A stretch of DNA of 64,000 nucleotides from positions 6,989,001 to 7,053,000 of the forward strand of contig NZ_CP163443.1 of assembly GCF_041053055.1 (NCBI RefSeq), given 5' to 3'. Each line of letters starts with the position of its first letter. Positions within the stretch are counted from its first letter, which is position 1. The translations under genes were made by a program, and so were the position numbers. Of this stretch, positions 42,637 to 52,770 are shown one piece after another. This stretch comes from Streptomyces sp. R41 (lineage in GTDB: Bacteria > Actinomycetota > Actinomycetes > Streptomycetales > Streptomycetaceae). Below the pieces are notes generated by a model. That model did no database searches. It had not been told where the DNA came from and saw only the letters and a list, made by a program, of their open reading frames with translations.

Positions 42637-43071
42637 ATGCCGGAGCTGTCGCAGGAGACCGAGCGTGGGAGGGCCGTGCTGCCGTTCGGGGCGGCCGAGG
42701 TGACGGGACCGTCCATGGTTCCCACGCTCCAGCACGGGGATCGGCTCGTCGTGCAGTGGGGGGCGCGGGTCAGGCCCGGTGACGTCGTCGTCCTGCGTCA
42801 TCCGTTCCAGCAGGATCTGCTGGTCGTCAAGCGGATCGCGGAGCGGCGGGAGGGGGGCTGGTGGGTGCTCGGGGACAATGCGTTCGCCGGTGGCGACAGC
42901 ACTGATTACGGCACGGTTCCCGAAGAGCTCGTCCTCGGGAAGGTGCGGTTCCGGTACCGGCCCCTGAAGGATGATCAGCGGTCGCCGGTCGCCGTCGTCC
43001 GGTGGGTGGTGGGGGCCGCCAGGCCCGTGCTGTCCGACCGGTCCGCCTCCAGGCGCTTGCGGGCGCGGTAG
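42637..43071 (+). CDS. sodX: nickel-SOD maturation peptidase SodX
   Basis: The 144-residue protein is a soluble S26-type signal peptidase relative. The catalytic Ser26 lies in 'GPSMVPTLQHGDRLVV' and the general-base Lys65 in 'LLVVKRI'; a 'GDNAFAGGDSTDYG' box follows. It has no membrane anchor, consistent with cytoplasmic removal of the SodN leader. GGGGAGG precedes ATG 42637. Its last 97 bp overlap the convergent CGNR gene. Confidence 0.92.
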   Translation: MPELSQETERGRAVLPFGAAEVTGPSMVPTLQHGDRLVVQWGARVRPGDVVVLRHPFQQDLLVVKRIAERREGGWWVLGDNAFAGGDSTDYGTVPEELVLGKVRFRYRPLKDDQRSPVAVVRWVVGAARPVLSDRSASRRLRAR

Positions 43072-43604
43072 GCCGCCACGTTGGCGCGGGTCGCGCAGCG
43101 GTCCGAGCAGTAGCGCCGGGAGCGGTTGGTCGAGGTGTCCAGGTAGGCGTTGCGGCAGGGGGACGCCTCGCACAGGCCCAGACGGTCGACGCCGTGCTCC
43201 GTCAGGTGGAAGGCCAGGCCCATCGCCGCGATCGCCGCGTAGCCCGCGGTCGCGTTCGACGGGTGGTCCGCCAGGTGCATGTGCCACAGGGGGCGCCCGT
43301 CGTCGTCCCGGTAGTCGTGCCCGGAGATCTGCGGGCTCACCGGGAACTCCAGGAGGAGTGAGTTCAGCAGGTCCACGGCGAGGGTCTCGTTGCCGCCGTT
43401 CGCCGCTTCGAAGACCGCCCGCAGCCGGGCCCGTACGGAGCGGAAGCGGGTGACGTCCGCGTCCGTGGCGCGGCGGGCCGCCGAGGAGTTGCCCCCGAAG
43501 AGGTCGCGGACGGCCTCGACCGAGGTCAGCGAGTCCTTGCCCCGGGCCGGTTCCTCGCTGTTGACGAGACGGACGGCGTAATCCGAGTAATAGGCCAGTT
43601 CCAC
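42975..43604 (-). CDS. ABATE/CGNR zinc-finger protein
   Basis: The 209-residue protein has an N-terminal ABATE-like domain and a C-terminal CGNR-type zinc finger: 'GLCEASPCRNAYLDTSTNRS' followed by 'RRYCSDRCATRANVAAYRAR' (about 142-183). The family is thought to comprise transcription factors with a stress-linked sensor domain. The GTG at 43604 has AAGGA upstream. The last about 30 codons overlap sodX antisense. Confidence 0.9.
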   Translation of the reverse strand: MELAYYSDYAVRLVNSEEPARGKDSLTSVEAVRDLFGGNSSAARRATDADVTRFRSVRARLRAVFEAANGGNETLAVDLLNSLLLEFPVSPQISGHDYRDDDGRPLWHMHLADHPSNATAGYAAIAAMGLAFHLTEHGVDRLGLCEASPCRNAYLDTSTNRSRRYCSDRCATRANVAAYRARKRLEADRSDSTGLAAPTTHRTTATGDR

Positions 43605-43705
43605 TTGTAGTCCTTACGGGGGCGCTCTATCGTCGTGACTGCGGTCAGGTAACAGATGATCGTGCTTCCAGGGTATTACGTGGGCGAGCGAAGTAAGGGG
43701 CTTCC

Positions 43706-44464
43706 ATGACCGTCAGCACCGGAACAGACTGGCGTGCCTGGCAGGAGAGCTGGGACCGGCAGCAGGAGTGGTACATGCCGGACCGCGAAGAACGCTTCCG
43801 GGTGATGCTCGACATGGTCGAGGCCCTGGTCGGCCCCGAGCCGCGCGTCCTCGACCTCGCCTGCGGCACCGGCACCATCACGGCCCGGCTGCTCGCCCGC
43901 CTCCCCGGCGCCACCAGCACCGGCCTCGACCTCGACCCCGCGCTGCTCACCATCGCCGAGGGCACCTTCGAGGGCGACGACCGGGTCTCCCTCGTCACGG
44001 CCGACCTCAAGGACCCGCAGTGGCCCACGCTGCTGCCGTACGACTCGTACGACGCCGTACTGACTGCCACGGCCCTGCACTGGCTGCACAGCGAACCTCT
44101 CGCGGCTCTCTATGGTCAGGTCGCGGAACTCGTCCGCGACGGCGGTGTCTTCATGAACGCCGACCACATGATCGACGAGACGACGCCCAGGATCAACGCG
44201 GCCGAGCGCGCCCAGCGGCACGCCCATATGGATCAGGCCAAGAAGAACGGCGCCCTCGACTGGGCCGAATGGTGGGAGCTGGCCGCGGGGGACCCCGTTC
44301 TCGCCGCGCCCACCGCCCGCCGCTACGAGATCTACGGTGAGCACGCCGACGGCGACATGCCGTCCGCCGCCTGGCACGCGCGCGTGCTGCGTGAGAAGGG
44401 CTTCGGGGAGGCCCGGCCGGTGTGGTGCTCGCCCTCGGACACGCTTCTCCTCGCGGTCAAGTAG
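43706..44464 (+). CDS. class I SAM-dependent methyltransferase
   Basis: The 252-residue protein has SAM motif I 'VLDLACGTGTITARLL' (about 48-63), an acidic ribose contact in 'TGLDLDP', and motif IV 'YDAVLTATALHWLH'. The substrate cannot be inferred. It stands alone, divergent from the CGNR gene, and is followed by a strong terminator. Confidence 0.88.
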   Translation: MTVSTGTDWRAWQESWDRQQEWYMPDREERFRVMLDMVEALVGPEPRVLDLACGTGTITARLLARLPGATSTGLDLDPALLTIAEGTFEGDDRVSLVTADLKDPQWPTLLPYDSYDAVLTATALHWLHSEPLAALYGQVAELVRDGGVFMNADHMIDETTPRINAAERAQRHAHMDQAKKNGALDWAEWWELAAGDPVLAAPTARRYEIYGEHADGDMPSAAWHARVLREKGFGEARPVWCSPSDTLLLAVK

Positions 44465-44504
44465 GCCCCGCGAGACCTCAAGTAACCCCGACGGGGCGGC
44501 GATC

Positions 44505-44533
44505 GAGGCGGTACGGAAAATCCGTACCGCCTC
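44505..44533 (+). terminator. terminator of the methyltransferase gene
   Basis: A perfect 13-bp stem (44505-44517 with 44521-44533) closes an AAA loop about 40 bp after the stop. Confidence 0.85.
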
Positions 44534-44610
44534 TTCCGCGTCCTGTGGGACCCCCCACCGCACTGGAAGGGTGAGACGGTCCGCGACTGCGGGCCGGGGA
44601 AGGGGGCGGG

Positions 44611-45099
44611 ATGACGCGCGGCGAGGAAGCCGCTCTGCACGTCTTCGTGGAGGGCAGACGGACGGCGCTGTTCCGCAGCGCCTATCTGCTGTGCGGCAAC
44701 CGCGACGAGGCGGAGGACCTCGTGCAGACGACCCTGGTGAAGGTCGTCCTCGGCGCGCGCCGGCACGGACGCCTCGAAAACCTCGAGGCCTACGCGCGCT
44801 AGACGCTGGTCAACACCTTCATCTCCGCGCGCCGCCGGTTCTGGCGGCGCGAATAGGCGTACGGCGAAGTGCCGGACGTGGCGGGGCAGTTGATCGACAG
44901 CGACACCGGACTCATGGTGCGGGCCGCTCTCGCGCAGCTCGCGCCCAAGCAGCGTGCGGTGCTGGTGCTGCGCTACTGGGAGGACCTGAGCGTGGCCGCC
45001 ACGGCCCAACTGCTCGGGATGCGGGAGAGCACGGTCAAGAGCCACACGGTCAGGGGGCTCGCGGCGCGGCGGGCCGCGGTGCGGGAGGAATACGCATGA
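44611..45099 (+). pseudogene. ECF (SigE/SACE-like) sigma factor interrupted by two amber codons
   Basis: A single continuous frame encodes a complete ECF sigma factor of about 162 codons. Region 2 reads 'RSAYLLCGNRDEAEDLVQTT', region 4 'AATAQLLGMRESTVKSHTVR'. TAG stops interrupt it at 44800-44802 and 44854-44856. No frameshift is needed and codon use stays Streptomyces-like through and between the stops. It is probably a young pseudogene. The ATGA overlap with its downstream partner is preserved. Confidence 0.8.
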
Positions 45100-45865
45100 A
45101 CCAGAAGGAAGTCGAGACCGAGCACGTCAGAGAGCTGCTCGGGCGGGCCCTGGACCAGGTGCCGACGCCCAGGAGCCGCGGCAGCGAGGCCGTGTTCGCC
45201 CGGGCCGCGCGGGTCCGGTGGCGGCGGCGACCGGCGTCGCGGCGGCGGCCGTCGCGACCGGCCTGGTCTTGGGACCCGGCGTGCTGAACGACGGCCCGGG
45301 GTCGAGCGTGGCCGGCGCGCCCACCGCGGGCGAGTACACCACCAAGGCGGGCCGGTTCGAGAAACTGCTGCCCGCCGGGACCGGCAAGATCAGCGAGGTC
45401 TCGCTGATGCGGCTGATCAAGCAGGTGCCGAAGGCCCCGCTTCCCAAGCCCGTCGGGCCGTACGACGGTGACTACGCCGTCAGCCGGGACGGCGGCGTCG
45501 GCTACATCTCGGTGCACGTGGCCACCCGCGAGGAGGTCCAGGCGAAGACGGGCGGCAAGGGGATCGAGGGTCCGTGCAAGGACGCGCCCAAGGACGGCCG
45601 CGTGGACTGCACCTCTCAGAAGCTGCCCGACGGCAGCCTCCTGGGCATCTGGCAGACGGGCGAGCCCGAGCCCGGCTCCTTTTCGTATCCGACCTGGGGC
45701 CCGGAGTTCGCCGCGGCCCTGAAGCTGACGGACGGCAGGATCCTGCAGGTGCGGGACATCGGCGGCTTCCAGGGCAAGGGCCAGCTGGGCCCACTGCTGA
45801 AGACGCCGCCGCTGACTCGGGATCAGCTGAACAAGCTGATCCTGAACCCGGAACTGCTGCCGTAG
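45096..45865 (+). pseudogene. frameshifted membrane-anchored partner of the ECF sigma factor
   Basis: The first about 40 codons from ATG 45096 (MNQKEVETEHVRELLGRALD) are cytoplasmic. The frame then shifts near 45215 into a second frame with a hydrophobic 'GVAAAAVATGLVLGPGVL' segment and an extracytoplasmic domain of about 190 residues ('KAGRFEKLLPAGTGKISEVS') ending at 45865. It resembles membrane proteins coupled to SigE-family ECF factors. Both genes of this pair are broken. Confidence 0.78.
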
Positions 45866-45881
45866 CCGGGCGGGCATGAAG

Positions 45882-45914
45882 AAGGGGCGGTACGGGAACT
45901 CCGTACCGCCCCTT
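45882..45914. terminator. bidirectional terminator before the ABC importer
   Basis: A perfect 14-bp stem (45882-45895 with 45901-45914) separates the broken sigma locus from the convergent ABC operon. The stem core GGCGGTACGG is nearly the same as that at 44505. Confidence 0.85.
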
Positions 45915-45928
45915 TCTTCCGCGTACCG

Positions 45929-46729
45929 CTAGAGCACCTTGGACAGGAACGACTGCGTCCGCTCGTGCTGCGGATTCGTCAGTACGTCACGGGGGTTGCC
46001 GGCCTCGACCACCACGCCGTCGTCCATGAACACAAGCGAGTCGCCGACCTCGCGGGCGAAGCCCATCTCGTGCGTTACGACGATCATCGTCATGCCGTCC
46101 TCGGCCAGGTCTCGCATGACGTCGAGGACCTCGCCGACGAGCTCCGGGTCGAGAGCAGATGTCGGCTCGTCGAAGAGCATCAGCTTGGGTTCCATCGCCA
46201 GCGCACGGGCGATGGCGACGCGCTGCTGCTGGCCGCCGGAGAGCTGGGCGGGGTAGTGGCCCTTGCGGTCGCCGAGGCCGACCCGGTCGAGGAGCCGCTG
46301 CGCCCGCTCCCGGGCGACGGCCTTGGTCTCGCCCTTGACCTGGACGGGCGCCTCCATGACGTTCTCCAGCGCCGTCATGTGCGGGAAGAGGTTGAAGCGC
46401 TGGAACACCATGCCGATGTCCCGCCGCTGCGCGGCCACTTCCTTTTCCTTCAGCTCGTAGAGCTTGTCGCCGCTCTGCCGGTAGCCGACCAGGTGGCCAT
46501 CGACGTACAGCCGGCCAGCGCTGATCTTCTCCAGGTGGTTGATGCACCGCAGGAAAGTGGACTTGCCGGAGCCGGACGGGCCGATCAGGCAGAACACCTC
46601 GCGCGGGTTCACCTCCAGGTCGATGCCCTTGAGGATGTGCGCGAGCCCGAAGGACTTGTGCACGCTCTCGGCCTTGACCATCGGACGGCCGCTCGTGCTT
46701 GGGGCGACGTCCTTGCTGAGACTGCTCAT
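45929..46729 (-). CDS. polar amino acid (glutamate-type) ABC transporter ATPase
   Basis: The 266-residue nucleotide-binding subunit has Walker A 'GPSGSGKST', the ABC signature 'LSGGQQQR', Walker B '[13 protein letters not shown]' and the switch His in 'VVTHEMGFA'. It is of the GlnQ/GluA type. ATG 46729 overlaps the permease stop by four bases. It drives uptake with the permease and binding protein encoded upstream in the same operon. Confidence 0.93.
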   Translation of the reverse strand: MSSLSKDVAPSTSGRPMVKAESVHKSFGLAHILKGIDLEVNPREVFCLIGPSGSGKSTFLRCINHLEKISAGRLYVDGHLVGYRQSGDKLYELKEKEVAAQRRDIGMVFQRFNLFPHMTALENVMEAPVQVKGETKAVARERAQRLLDRVGLGDRKGHYPAQLSGGQQQRVAIARALAMEPKLMLFDEPTSALDPELVGEVLDVMRDLAEDGMTMIVVTHEMGFAREVGDSLVFMDDGVVVEAGNPRDVLTNPQHERTQSFLSKVL

Positions 46730-47655
46730 CGGGCCACCTCCGGGCGGCGGAAGGAACCGAACAGACGGAGGTTCTTCTTCAGGCGCTGCAACGGGGTCGG
46801 CGGCAGGTTGCGCGACGATCCGCGGGCGTAGCGGCGCTCCAGGTAGTACTGGAAGACGCTGAAGATGCTGGTAAGGATCAGGTACCAGATCGACGCCACG
46901 AAGTAGAGCTCGACGACCGCGAGCGAGGTGCTGGAGATGTCCGTGGCACGCTTGATCAGTTCGTTGAACTGGACCGCGTAGGCGAGCGACGAGGTCTTCA
47001 GCATGTTGATGAACTCGTTGCCGGTCGGCGGCACGATCACCCGCATGGCCTGCGGGAGGATCACGCGTCGCAGCGTCTTGCCCTGGGTCATGCCCAGCGC
47101 GTGCGAGGCCTCCGTCTGCCCCTCGTCCACGGACTGGATACCGGCCCGGACGATCTCGGACATGTACGCGGCCTCGTTCAGGCCGAGACCCAGCAGGGCC
47201 GCCAGGAACGGCGTCATCACCTGGTTCATCTCGTCCTTGTAGAACCCCAGATTGAGGATGGGGAACACGAGCGCGATGTTGTACCAGAGGAGCAGCTGCA
47301 CCAGTACCGGAGTGCCGCGGAAGAACCAGATGTAGAACCAGGCCACGGTGCTGGTGACCGGGTTCGACGACATCCGCATCACCGCGAGGATGACGCCCAG
47401 GACGAGTCCGAGCACCATGGCGAGCACGGAGATGTACAGCGTGTGCCACACGCCGGACAGGATCGTGTCGTCCGTGAGGTAGTCCGGGATGATGCTGTAG
47501 TTGATCTTCGCGTTGGAGAACGCGATCCCGATCAGCACCAGCAGCGCGATGACCACCGCGCCGGCCACCCAGCGGCCGTAATGGCGCACCGGGATGGCCT
47601 TGATCTGCTCCGGCGGCACCGACGGCGCCGGAACCTTGTCGACAGTGTCAGTCAC
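46726..47655 (-). CDS. polar amino acid ABC transporter permease
   Basis: The 309-residue HisM-type permease has a first transmembrane segment at about 32-50 and the MetI-like core. The EAA loop lies in '[20 protein letters not shown]' (about 187-206). Only one permease gene is present, so the membrane part is probably a homodimer. The start is a GTG at 47655 preceded by GAAGGG. The C-terminal tail after '[10 protein letters not shown]' is cytoplasmic. Confidence 0.92.
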   Translation of the reverse strand: MTDTVDKVPAPSVPPEQIKAIPVRHYGRWVAGAVVIALLVLIGIAFSNAKINYSIIPDYLTDDTILSGVWHTLYISVLAMVLGLVLGVILAVMRMSSNPVTSTVAWFYIWFFRGTPVLVQLLLWYNIALVFPILNLGFYKDEMNQVMTPFLAALLGLGLNEAAYMSEIVRAGIQSVDEGQTEASHALGMTQGKTLRRVILPQAMRVIVPPTGNEFINMLKTSSLAYAVQFNELIKRATDISSTSLAVVELYFVASIWYLILTSIFSVFQYYLERRYARGSSRNLPPTPLQRLKKNLRLFGSFRRPEVAR

Positions 47656-47688
47656 AGTGACTGCCCTTCAATGTTGCGTCAGGCAGGG

Positions 47689-48654
47689 TCAGGAGCCGCC
47701 GTTGATCTTGGCCTCGGTCACCGCGCCGTCCGTGACGTTCCACTTCTCCAGGATCTTGGCGTACTCACCGTTCTTGATGATCGCGTTCATGGCCGCCTGG
47801 AGAGCGTCCCGCAGCTGGGTGCTCTCCTTGCTGACGCCGATGCCGTACGGGCCGGCCTCGATCTGGTCGCCGACGACCTCGAAGTCCTTGCCGCCGCCCG
47901 AGGTCTTGGCGTTGTAGGCCGCGACCGGGAAGTCGTTCAGGTCGGCGACGGACGCGCCCTGCTTCAGGCGGAGCAGGGCCTCGGGGTCGGTGTCGAAGGT
48001 CTGCAGCGTGATGGCCTTCTTGCCGTCCTTCTTGCACTTCGCGCTCTGCGCCTTGGCGATGCCCTCGGACGTGGTGCCCTTCTGCAGGGCCACCACCTTG
48101 CCGCACAGGTCATCCAGGGACTTGATGCCCTTGGGGTTGCCCTTCTGGACGAGGATCGAGGTGCCGGCGGTGAAGTAGTCGACGAAGTCGATGCCGTTGC
48201 CGGCCTTCTTGCCGGTGTCCGAGTCGATGCCGTTCTGGCGGTTCTTCGTGTCGTTCATCGCCGACATGATCGCGTTGAACCGCTTGGACTGCAGACCCAC
48301 GATGAGCTGGTCGAACTTGCCGTTCTGGAACTCGAACTTCACACCCAGCTGCTTGCCGAGGGCGTCCGCGATGTCCGGGTCGATGCCGACGGCCTTGCCG
48401 CTCTGCATGTACTCGACCGGCGGGTACGCGATGTCGGAGCCCACCTTGACGACGCCCGCCTTCTTGATGTCCGCGGGGAGCTTGTCGGCGAGCGGTGCCG
48501 AGGACGCGGACGTGTCCGAGCTGCCGCTGTCGCTGCTCTTGTCCGTCTGGTCACCGCAACCGGTGAGGATCAGGGCGCCTGCGACCGCGATCGCGCCGAC
48601 CGCTGCTGTCCTGGACTTCGCGGCGGTGGTACGACGGGTGGAGCGTGCGGTCAT
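47689..48654 (-). CDS. glutamate-type substrate-binding lipoprotein
   Basis: The 321-residue family 3 binding protein has a basic N-terminus, hydrophobic helix and lipobox LTGC, making Cys33 the lipid anchor. The family 3 pattern is seen in 'VGSDIAYPPVEYMQSGKAVG' (about 77-96) and 'AIMSAMNDTKNRQ'. Glutamate or a related amino acid is the inferred ligand. ATG 48654 has GGAGGAA upstream. It is the first gene of the importer operon. Confidence 0.92.
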   Translation of the reverse strand: MTARSTRRTTAAKSRTAAVGAIAVAGALILTGCGDQTDKSSDSGSSDTSASSAPLADKLPADIKKAGVVKVGSDIAYPPVEYMQSGKAVGIDPDIADALGKQLGVKFEFQNGKFDQLIVGLQSKRFNAIMSAMNDTKNRQNGIDSDTGKKAGNGIDFVDYFTAGTSILVQKGNPKGIKSLDDLCGKVVALQKGTTSEGIAKAQSAKCKKDGKKAITLQTFDTDPEALLRLKQGASVADLNDFPVAAYNAKTSGGGKDFEVVGDQIEAGPYGIGVSKESTQLRDALQAAMNAIIKNGEYAKILEKWNVTDGAVTEAKINGGS

Positions 48655-49194
48655 GTTGGGTTCCTCCGGCGGATGAGGGAGTACCGATAGGTCGACGAGA
48701 ACACACACCTTCGAGTGTCGCGACCTTGTGTGATGACGGCATCCTGCCATTCGGACGACGCCATTCAGGGGACTCGCTATGTCAAAATCGGATAACGGGT
48801 GACCCCCGAACCGCTACGGGCCGGTACATCAAGGCCGGACCTTGTGCGGGAATCACTCCTTCCGGCCGGAAGATCTTCGGCGCATCCCGGGATGCGGGCG
48901 GCCGCCACTCCGCACTTGCGGGGACATGGGGGCAAGTCGTGGACTTGTCCACATATTCGGCTATGAGTCATGTCACCGGCATGTGACCTTCGCGTTATGG
49001 ACTCGTCGACGACACCGTCCGTCGGGTAAGAAGGTTCTTTACACCCCTCATCCGGGGCTCAGGGCGCGTGTGCGGCGCGCCCGTCGCGCAAACGCCCGTA
49101 CGCAACCACGGCGGCTGGGCTTGCGCGGTGCCCGCCCACCCCTCAACCAGGAGTGGTCACCCTCAAACAATGAAGACTTAAGGGGTAAAACAAA
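48655..49194. other. 540-bp divergent regulatory spacer
   Basis: This gene-free stretch lies between the binding-protein gene and malic enzyme, which point away from each other. It contains the dyad GTCAC-N6-GTGAC (48973-48988) and several AT-richer patches that may be promoters. I see no convincing gene or RNA fold. Confidence 0.45.
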
Positions 49195-50418
<1,224 letters not shown>

Positions 50419-50498
50419 CGTGGTGTGCGTGGTGGCTCCGCCGGGTTTTCCGGCGGGGCCATTTTTCGCGTGGGGGGGCGTCCGGGTGGGTGGTTTTT

Positions 50499-50600
50499 CG
50501 CCCCCTCCGCCCCTGCCCTCCCCCACTCTCGGCTTCGCTCGAGCGGGGGGACCCCCATCGTCCCTGGGGGCTCTGCCCCCAGACCCCCCTGGGTTGTCTT
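50499..50600. repeat. dispersed intergenic repeat, copy C (divergent)
   Basis: It begins TTTTCGCCCCCTCCGCCCC like copies A and D, but has a different centre carrying a CTCGGCTTCGCTCGAG hairpin. It ends with CTGGGGGCTCTGCCCCCAGACCCCC and lacks the terminal AAACGCCGG block. It fills the spacer after malic enzyme. Confidence 0.75.
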
Positions 50601-50733
50601 TCGGCTGCGGGTGGGTGGGGGCTTGTCGCGCCGTTCCCCGCGCCCCTTACGGGGCCCGGGCCAGGTGCGGCGGGACGTGTGTCACAGGGGGACGTGGTTC
50701 CGCCGGCCGGGGGTGGAGCCTATCGTCAAGGTC

Positions 50734-51699
50734 ATGTTCGCTGCTTATGCCGCCCGAATCGACCGTGACCAGCCGCTGAACGGCCTGGAGTTGGGGGAGC
50801 GCCCGGCCCCCGAGAAGAGGCCGGGCTGGACGACCGTGAACGTACGCGCCGCCTCGCTCAACCACCACGACCTGTGGTCCCTCCGCGGAGTCGGCCTGGC
50901 CGAGGACAAGCTCCCGATGATCCTCGGCTGCGACGCCGCCGGGATCGACGAGGACGGCAACGAGGTGGTGCTGCACTCCGTCATCGGCCAGACCGGCCAC
51001 GGCGTCGGCCCCAAGGAGCCCCGGTCCATCCTCACCGAGCGCTACCAGGGCACCTTCGCCGAGCAGGTCTCCGTACCGGCGTGGAACATCCTCCCGAAGC
51101 CCAAGGAACTGTCCTTCGAAGAGGCCGCCTGTCTGCCCACGGCCTGGCTGACGGCGTACCGCATGCTGTTCACCAACGCCGGGGTGCGGCCCGGTGACTC
51201 CGTCCTCGTGCAGGGCGCGGGTGGCGGCGTGGCCACCGCCGCGATCGTGCTCGGGAAGGCCGCCGGGCTGCGGGTGTTCGCCACCAGCCGCGACGAGGCC
51301 AAGCGGAAGCGGGCCGTCGAGCTGGGGGCCGTGGAGGCGCTCGAGTCCGGGGCGCGGCTGCCGCAGCGGGTCGACGCCGTCATCGAGACGGTGGGTGCCG
51401 CCACTTGGTCCCACTCCATCAAGTCGCTGCGGCCCGGCGGCACGGTGGTCATCTCGGGGGCGACCAGCGGCGACCGGCCCTCGCACGCCGAACTGACCCG
51501 TGTCTTCTTCCTGGAGCTGAAGATCGTCGGCTCCACAATGGGCAGCAAGGACGAGCTGGAGGACCTGCTGTCCTTCTGCGCCGCCACCGGCGTACGCCCC
51601 GTCATCGACGAGGTGCTGCCACTGGACCGGGCCCGCGAGGGGTTCGAACGGCTGGAGGCGGGCGATCAGTTCGGGAAGATCGTGCTGACGAACGCCTGA
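50734..51699 (+). CDS. zinc-binding alcohol dehydrogenase / quinone oxidoreductase family protein
   Basis: The 321-residue medium-chain dehydrogenase has 'NVRAASLNHHDLWSLRGVG' near the N-terminus, the domain hinge 'ACLPTAWLTAYRML', and the NADPH-binding loop 'VLVQGAGGGVATAAIVLGKA' (about 158-177). The structural zinc cysteines of true alcohol dehydrogenases are absent, which favours a quinone-reductase-like enzyme. ATG 50734 was chosen; a longer frame runs through repeat copy C. The substrate is unknown. Confidence 0.89.
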   Translation: MFAAYAARIDRDQPLNGLELGERPAPEKRPGWTTVNVRAASLNHHDLWSLRGVGLAEDKLPMILGCDAAGIDEDGNEVVLHSVIGQTGHGVGPKEPRSILTERYQGTFAEQVSVPAWNILPKPKELSFEEAACLPTAWLTAYRMLFTNAGVRPGDSVLVQGAGGGVATAAIVLGKAAGLRVFATSRDEAKRKRAVELGAVEALESGARLPQRVDAVIETVGAATWSHSIKSLRPGGTVVISGATSGDRPSHAELTRVFFLELKIVGSTMGSKDELEDLLSFCAATGVRPVIDEVLPLDRAREGFERLEAGDQFGKIVLTNA

Positions 51700-51712
51700 C
51701 GGTTTTCTCTGC

Positions 51713-51752
51713 CGACAACGGCCGGTCCGGGTTTCCGGGCCGGCCGTTGTCG
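51713..51752 (+). terminator. terminator after the dehydrogenase gene
   Basis: An approximately 18-bp stem with one mismatch (51713-51730 with 51735-51752) begins 13 bp after the stop. Confidence 0.85.
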
Positions 51753-51754
51753 TA

Positions 51755-51772
51755 TGTCAACCGTGATTGACA
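51755..51772. promoter_or_regulatory. operator 1: TGTCAA-N6-TTGACA, containing a -35
   Basis: A perfect 6+6 bp palindrome with 6-bp spacer. Its right half TTGACA (51767-51772) is also an ideal -35 hexamer, 17 bp before TAGGTT. Confidence 0.8.
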
Positions 51773-51781
51773 GATCCGTCC

Positions 51782-51799
51782 TGTCAACGTAGGTTGACA
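51782..51799. promoter_or_regulatory. operator 2: TGTCAA-N6-TTGACA, covering the -10
   Basis: A second perfect copy of the same palindrome, 27 bp from operator 1, ends 2 bp before the ATG of the HTH gene. It covers the presumed -10 (TAGGTT, 51790-51795). The transcript would start at or next to the ATG, i.e. leaderless. Confidence 0.8.
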
Positions 51800-51801
51800 T
51801 C

Positions 51802-52011
51802 ATGACCGAAGCAACGGATCTTGCCGAGCGCGCGGGTGATCGCGATCCGCGGGTCGGGCTGCGGGCCGTCTCCGCGCTGCGGAGGCTGCTGGAGCAGTTG
51901 GAAGCGGTGCAGGTGCGCAGTGCGCGCAATCAGGGCTGGTCGTGGCAGGAGATCGCCGCGGAACTCGGAGTGAGCAGGCAGGCCGTGCACAAGAAGTACG
52001 GGAGGCAGTGA
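51802..52011 (+). CDS. small HTH DNA-binding protein
   Basis: The 69-residue protein has an N-terminal helical pairing segment and a C-terminal helix-turn-helix 'WSWQEIAAELGVSRQAVHKK' (about 46-65). There is no sensor domain. Its ATG directly follows two identical palindromes that overlap the promoter, so it probably represses itself. Its TGA overlaps the next ATG by one base (TGATG), coupling it to the Clp-N protein. Confidence 0.85.
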   Translation: MTEATDLAERAGDRDPRVGLRAVSALRRLLEQLEAVQVRSARNQGWSWQEIAAELGVSRQAVHKKYGRQ

Positions 52012-52583
52012 TGTTCGAGCGCTTCACGAAGGATGCGCGTGCCGTCGTCGAGGGGGCGGTGGTCCAGTCCGAGCGGGCGGGGGCCGAGACGGTGGAGGCG
52101 GAGCACATGCTGTTCGCCCTCCTCGATCGGGAGGGGAGCCGGGGGTCGTTCGCCCTGGCGTCGCTCGGGCTGGCCGGTCGGCGGGACTCGGTGGAGCGGG
52201 ACCTCGCCGAGGCGCGACGTCGCGGTGGCCTCTCCCGCGCCGATGCGGACGCCCTCTCCGGGCTGGGTATCGACCTGTCGGAGATCGTCTCCCGGGTCGA
52301 AGAGGTGCACGGGGAAGGGGCGTTGGGGTCGGAGAGGAGGGGTGGGGGTGGTCGGTGGGTCCGGCGTCGGCCCTTCGCTCAAGGGGCGAAGGATGTGCTG
52401 ACGCAGTCCCTGCGGATCGCTCTCGCTCGGCGTGACCGCCACATCGGTGATGAGCATCTGCTCATGGCGCTCACCGTGCGCCCCGGCGTTCTGGCGGAGG
52501 TGCTCGCCGATCACGGGGTTACGTACGAGGCGGTGACGCGAGTGCTGTACGGCGACGGGGGTGGGGTTGCCGAGGCGGGGTGA
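52011..52583 (+). CDS. stand-alone Clp N-terminal domain protein
   Basis: The 190-residue protein consists of two Clp-N repeats, 'FTKDARAVVEGAVVQSERAG' with 'EHMLFALLD' in the first and 'LTQSLRIALARRDRHIGDEH' with 'LLMAL' in the second. A Gly/Arg-rich linker (about 100-120) lies between. There is no AAA+ module, so it is not an unfoldase. It may be an adaptor or decoy for ClpC-type substrate recognition, or a DNA-linked sensor with the coupled HTH protein. Confidence 0.87.
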   Translation: MFERFTKDARAVVEGAVVQSERAGAETVEAEHMLFALLDREGSRGSFALASLGLAGRRDSVERDLAEARRRGGLSRADADALSGLGIDLSEIVSRVEEVHGEGALGSERRGGGGRWVRRRPFAQGAKDVLTQSLRIALARRDRHIGDEHLLMALTVRPGVLAEVLADHGVTYEAVTRVLYGDGGGVAEAG

Positions 52584-52618
52584 GGTGCGTCGGGGTGGGC
52601 GGGGGCGGTGCTGGGTAC

Positions 52619-52770
52619 GTTTTCGCCCCCTCCGCCCCTGCCCGTCCCATACCTGGGGCCCGCGGCGGAACCCCATACCTGGGGCCCGCAGCGGAGCCGC
52701 TCATGGGTGGAGCGCCCCCGGACCCCCGTATCGCGCTTCGCGCTCGTCCTCAAACGCCGGGCGGGCTAGA
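52619..52770. repeat. dispersed intergenic repeat, copy D (internally duplicated)
   Basis: It has the same opening (TTTTCGCCCCCTCCGCCCC) and ending (CTCGTCCTCAAACGCCGGGCGGGCT) as copies A and B. The middle block CCATACCTGGGGCCCGC is duplicated in tandem. It ends in the last codons of the PadR gene. Confidence 0.85.

Noticed and set aside
44800..44856. Pyrrolysine or other recoding of the two TAG codons in the ECF sigma gene
   Set aside because: No pyrrolysine genes or recoding element are seen, and the adjacent partner gene is also broken, so ordinary gene decay is simpler.
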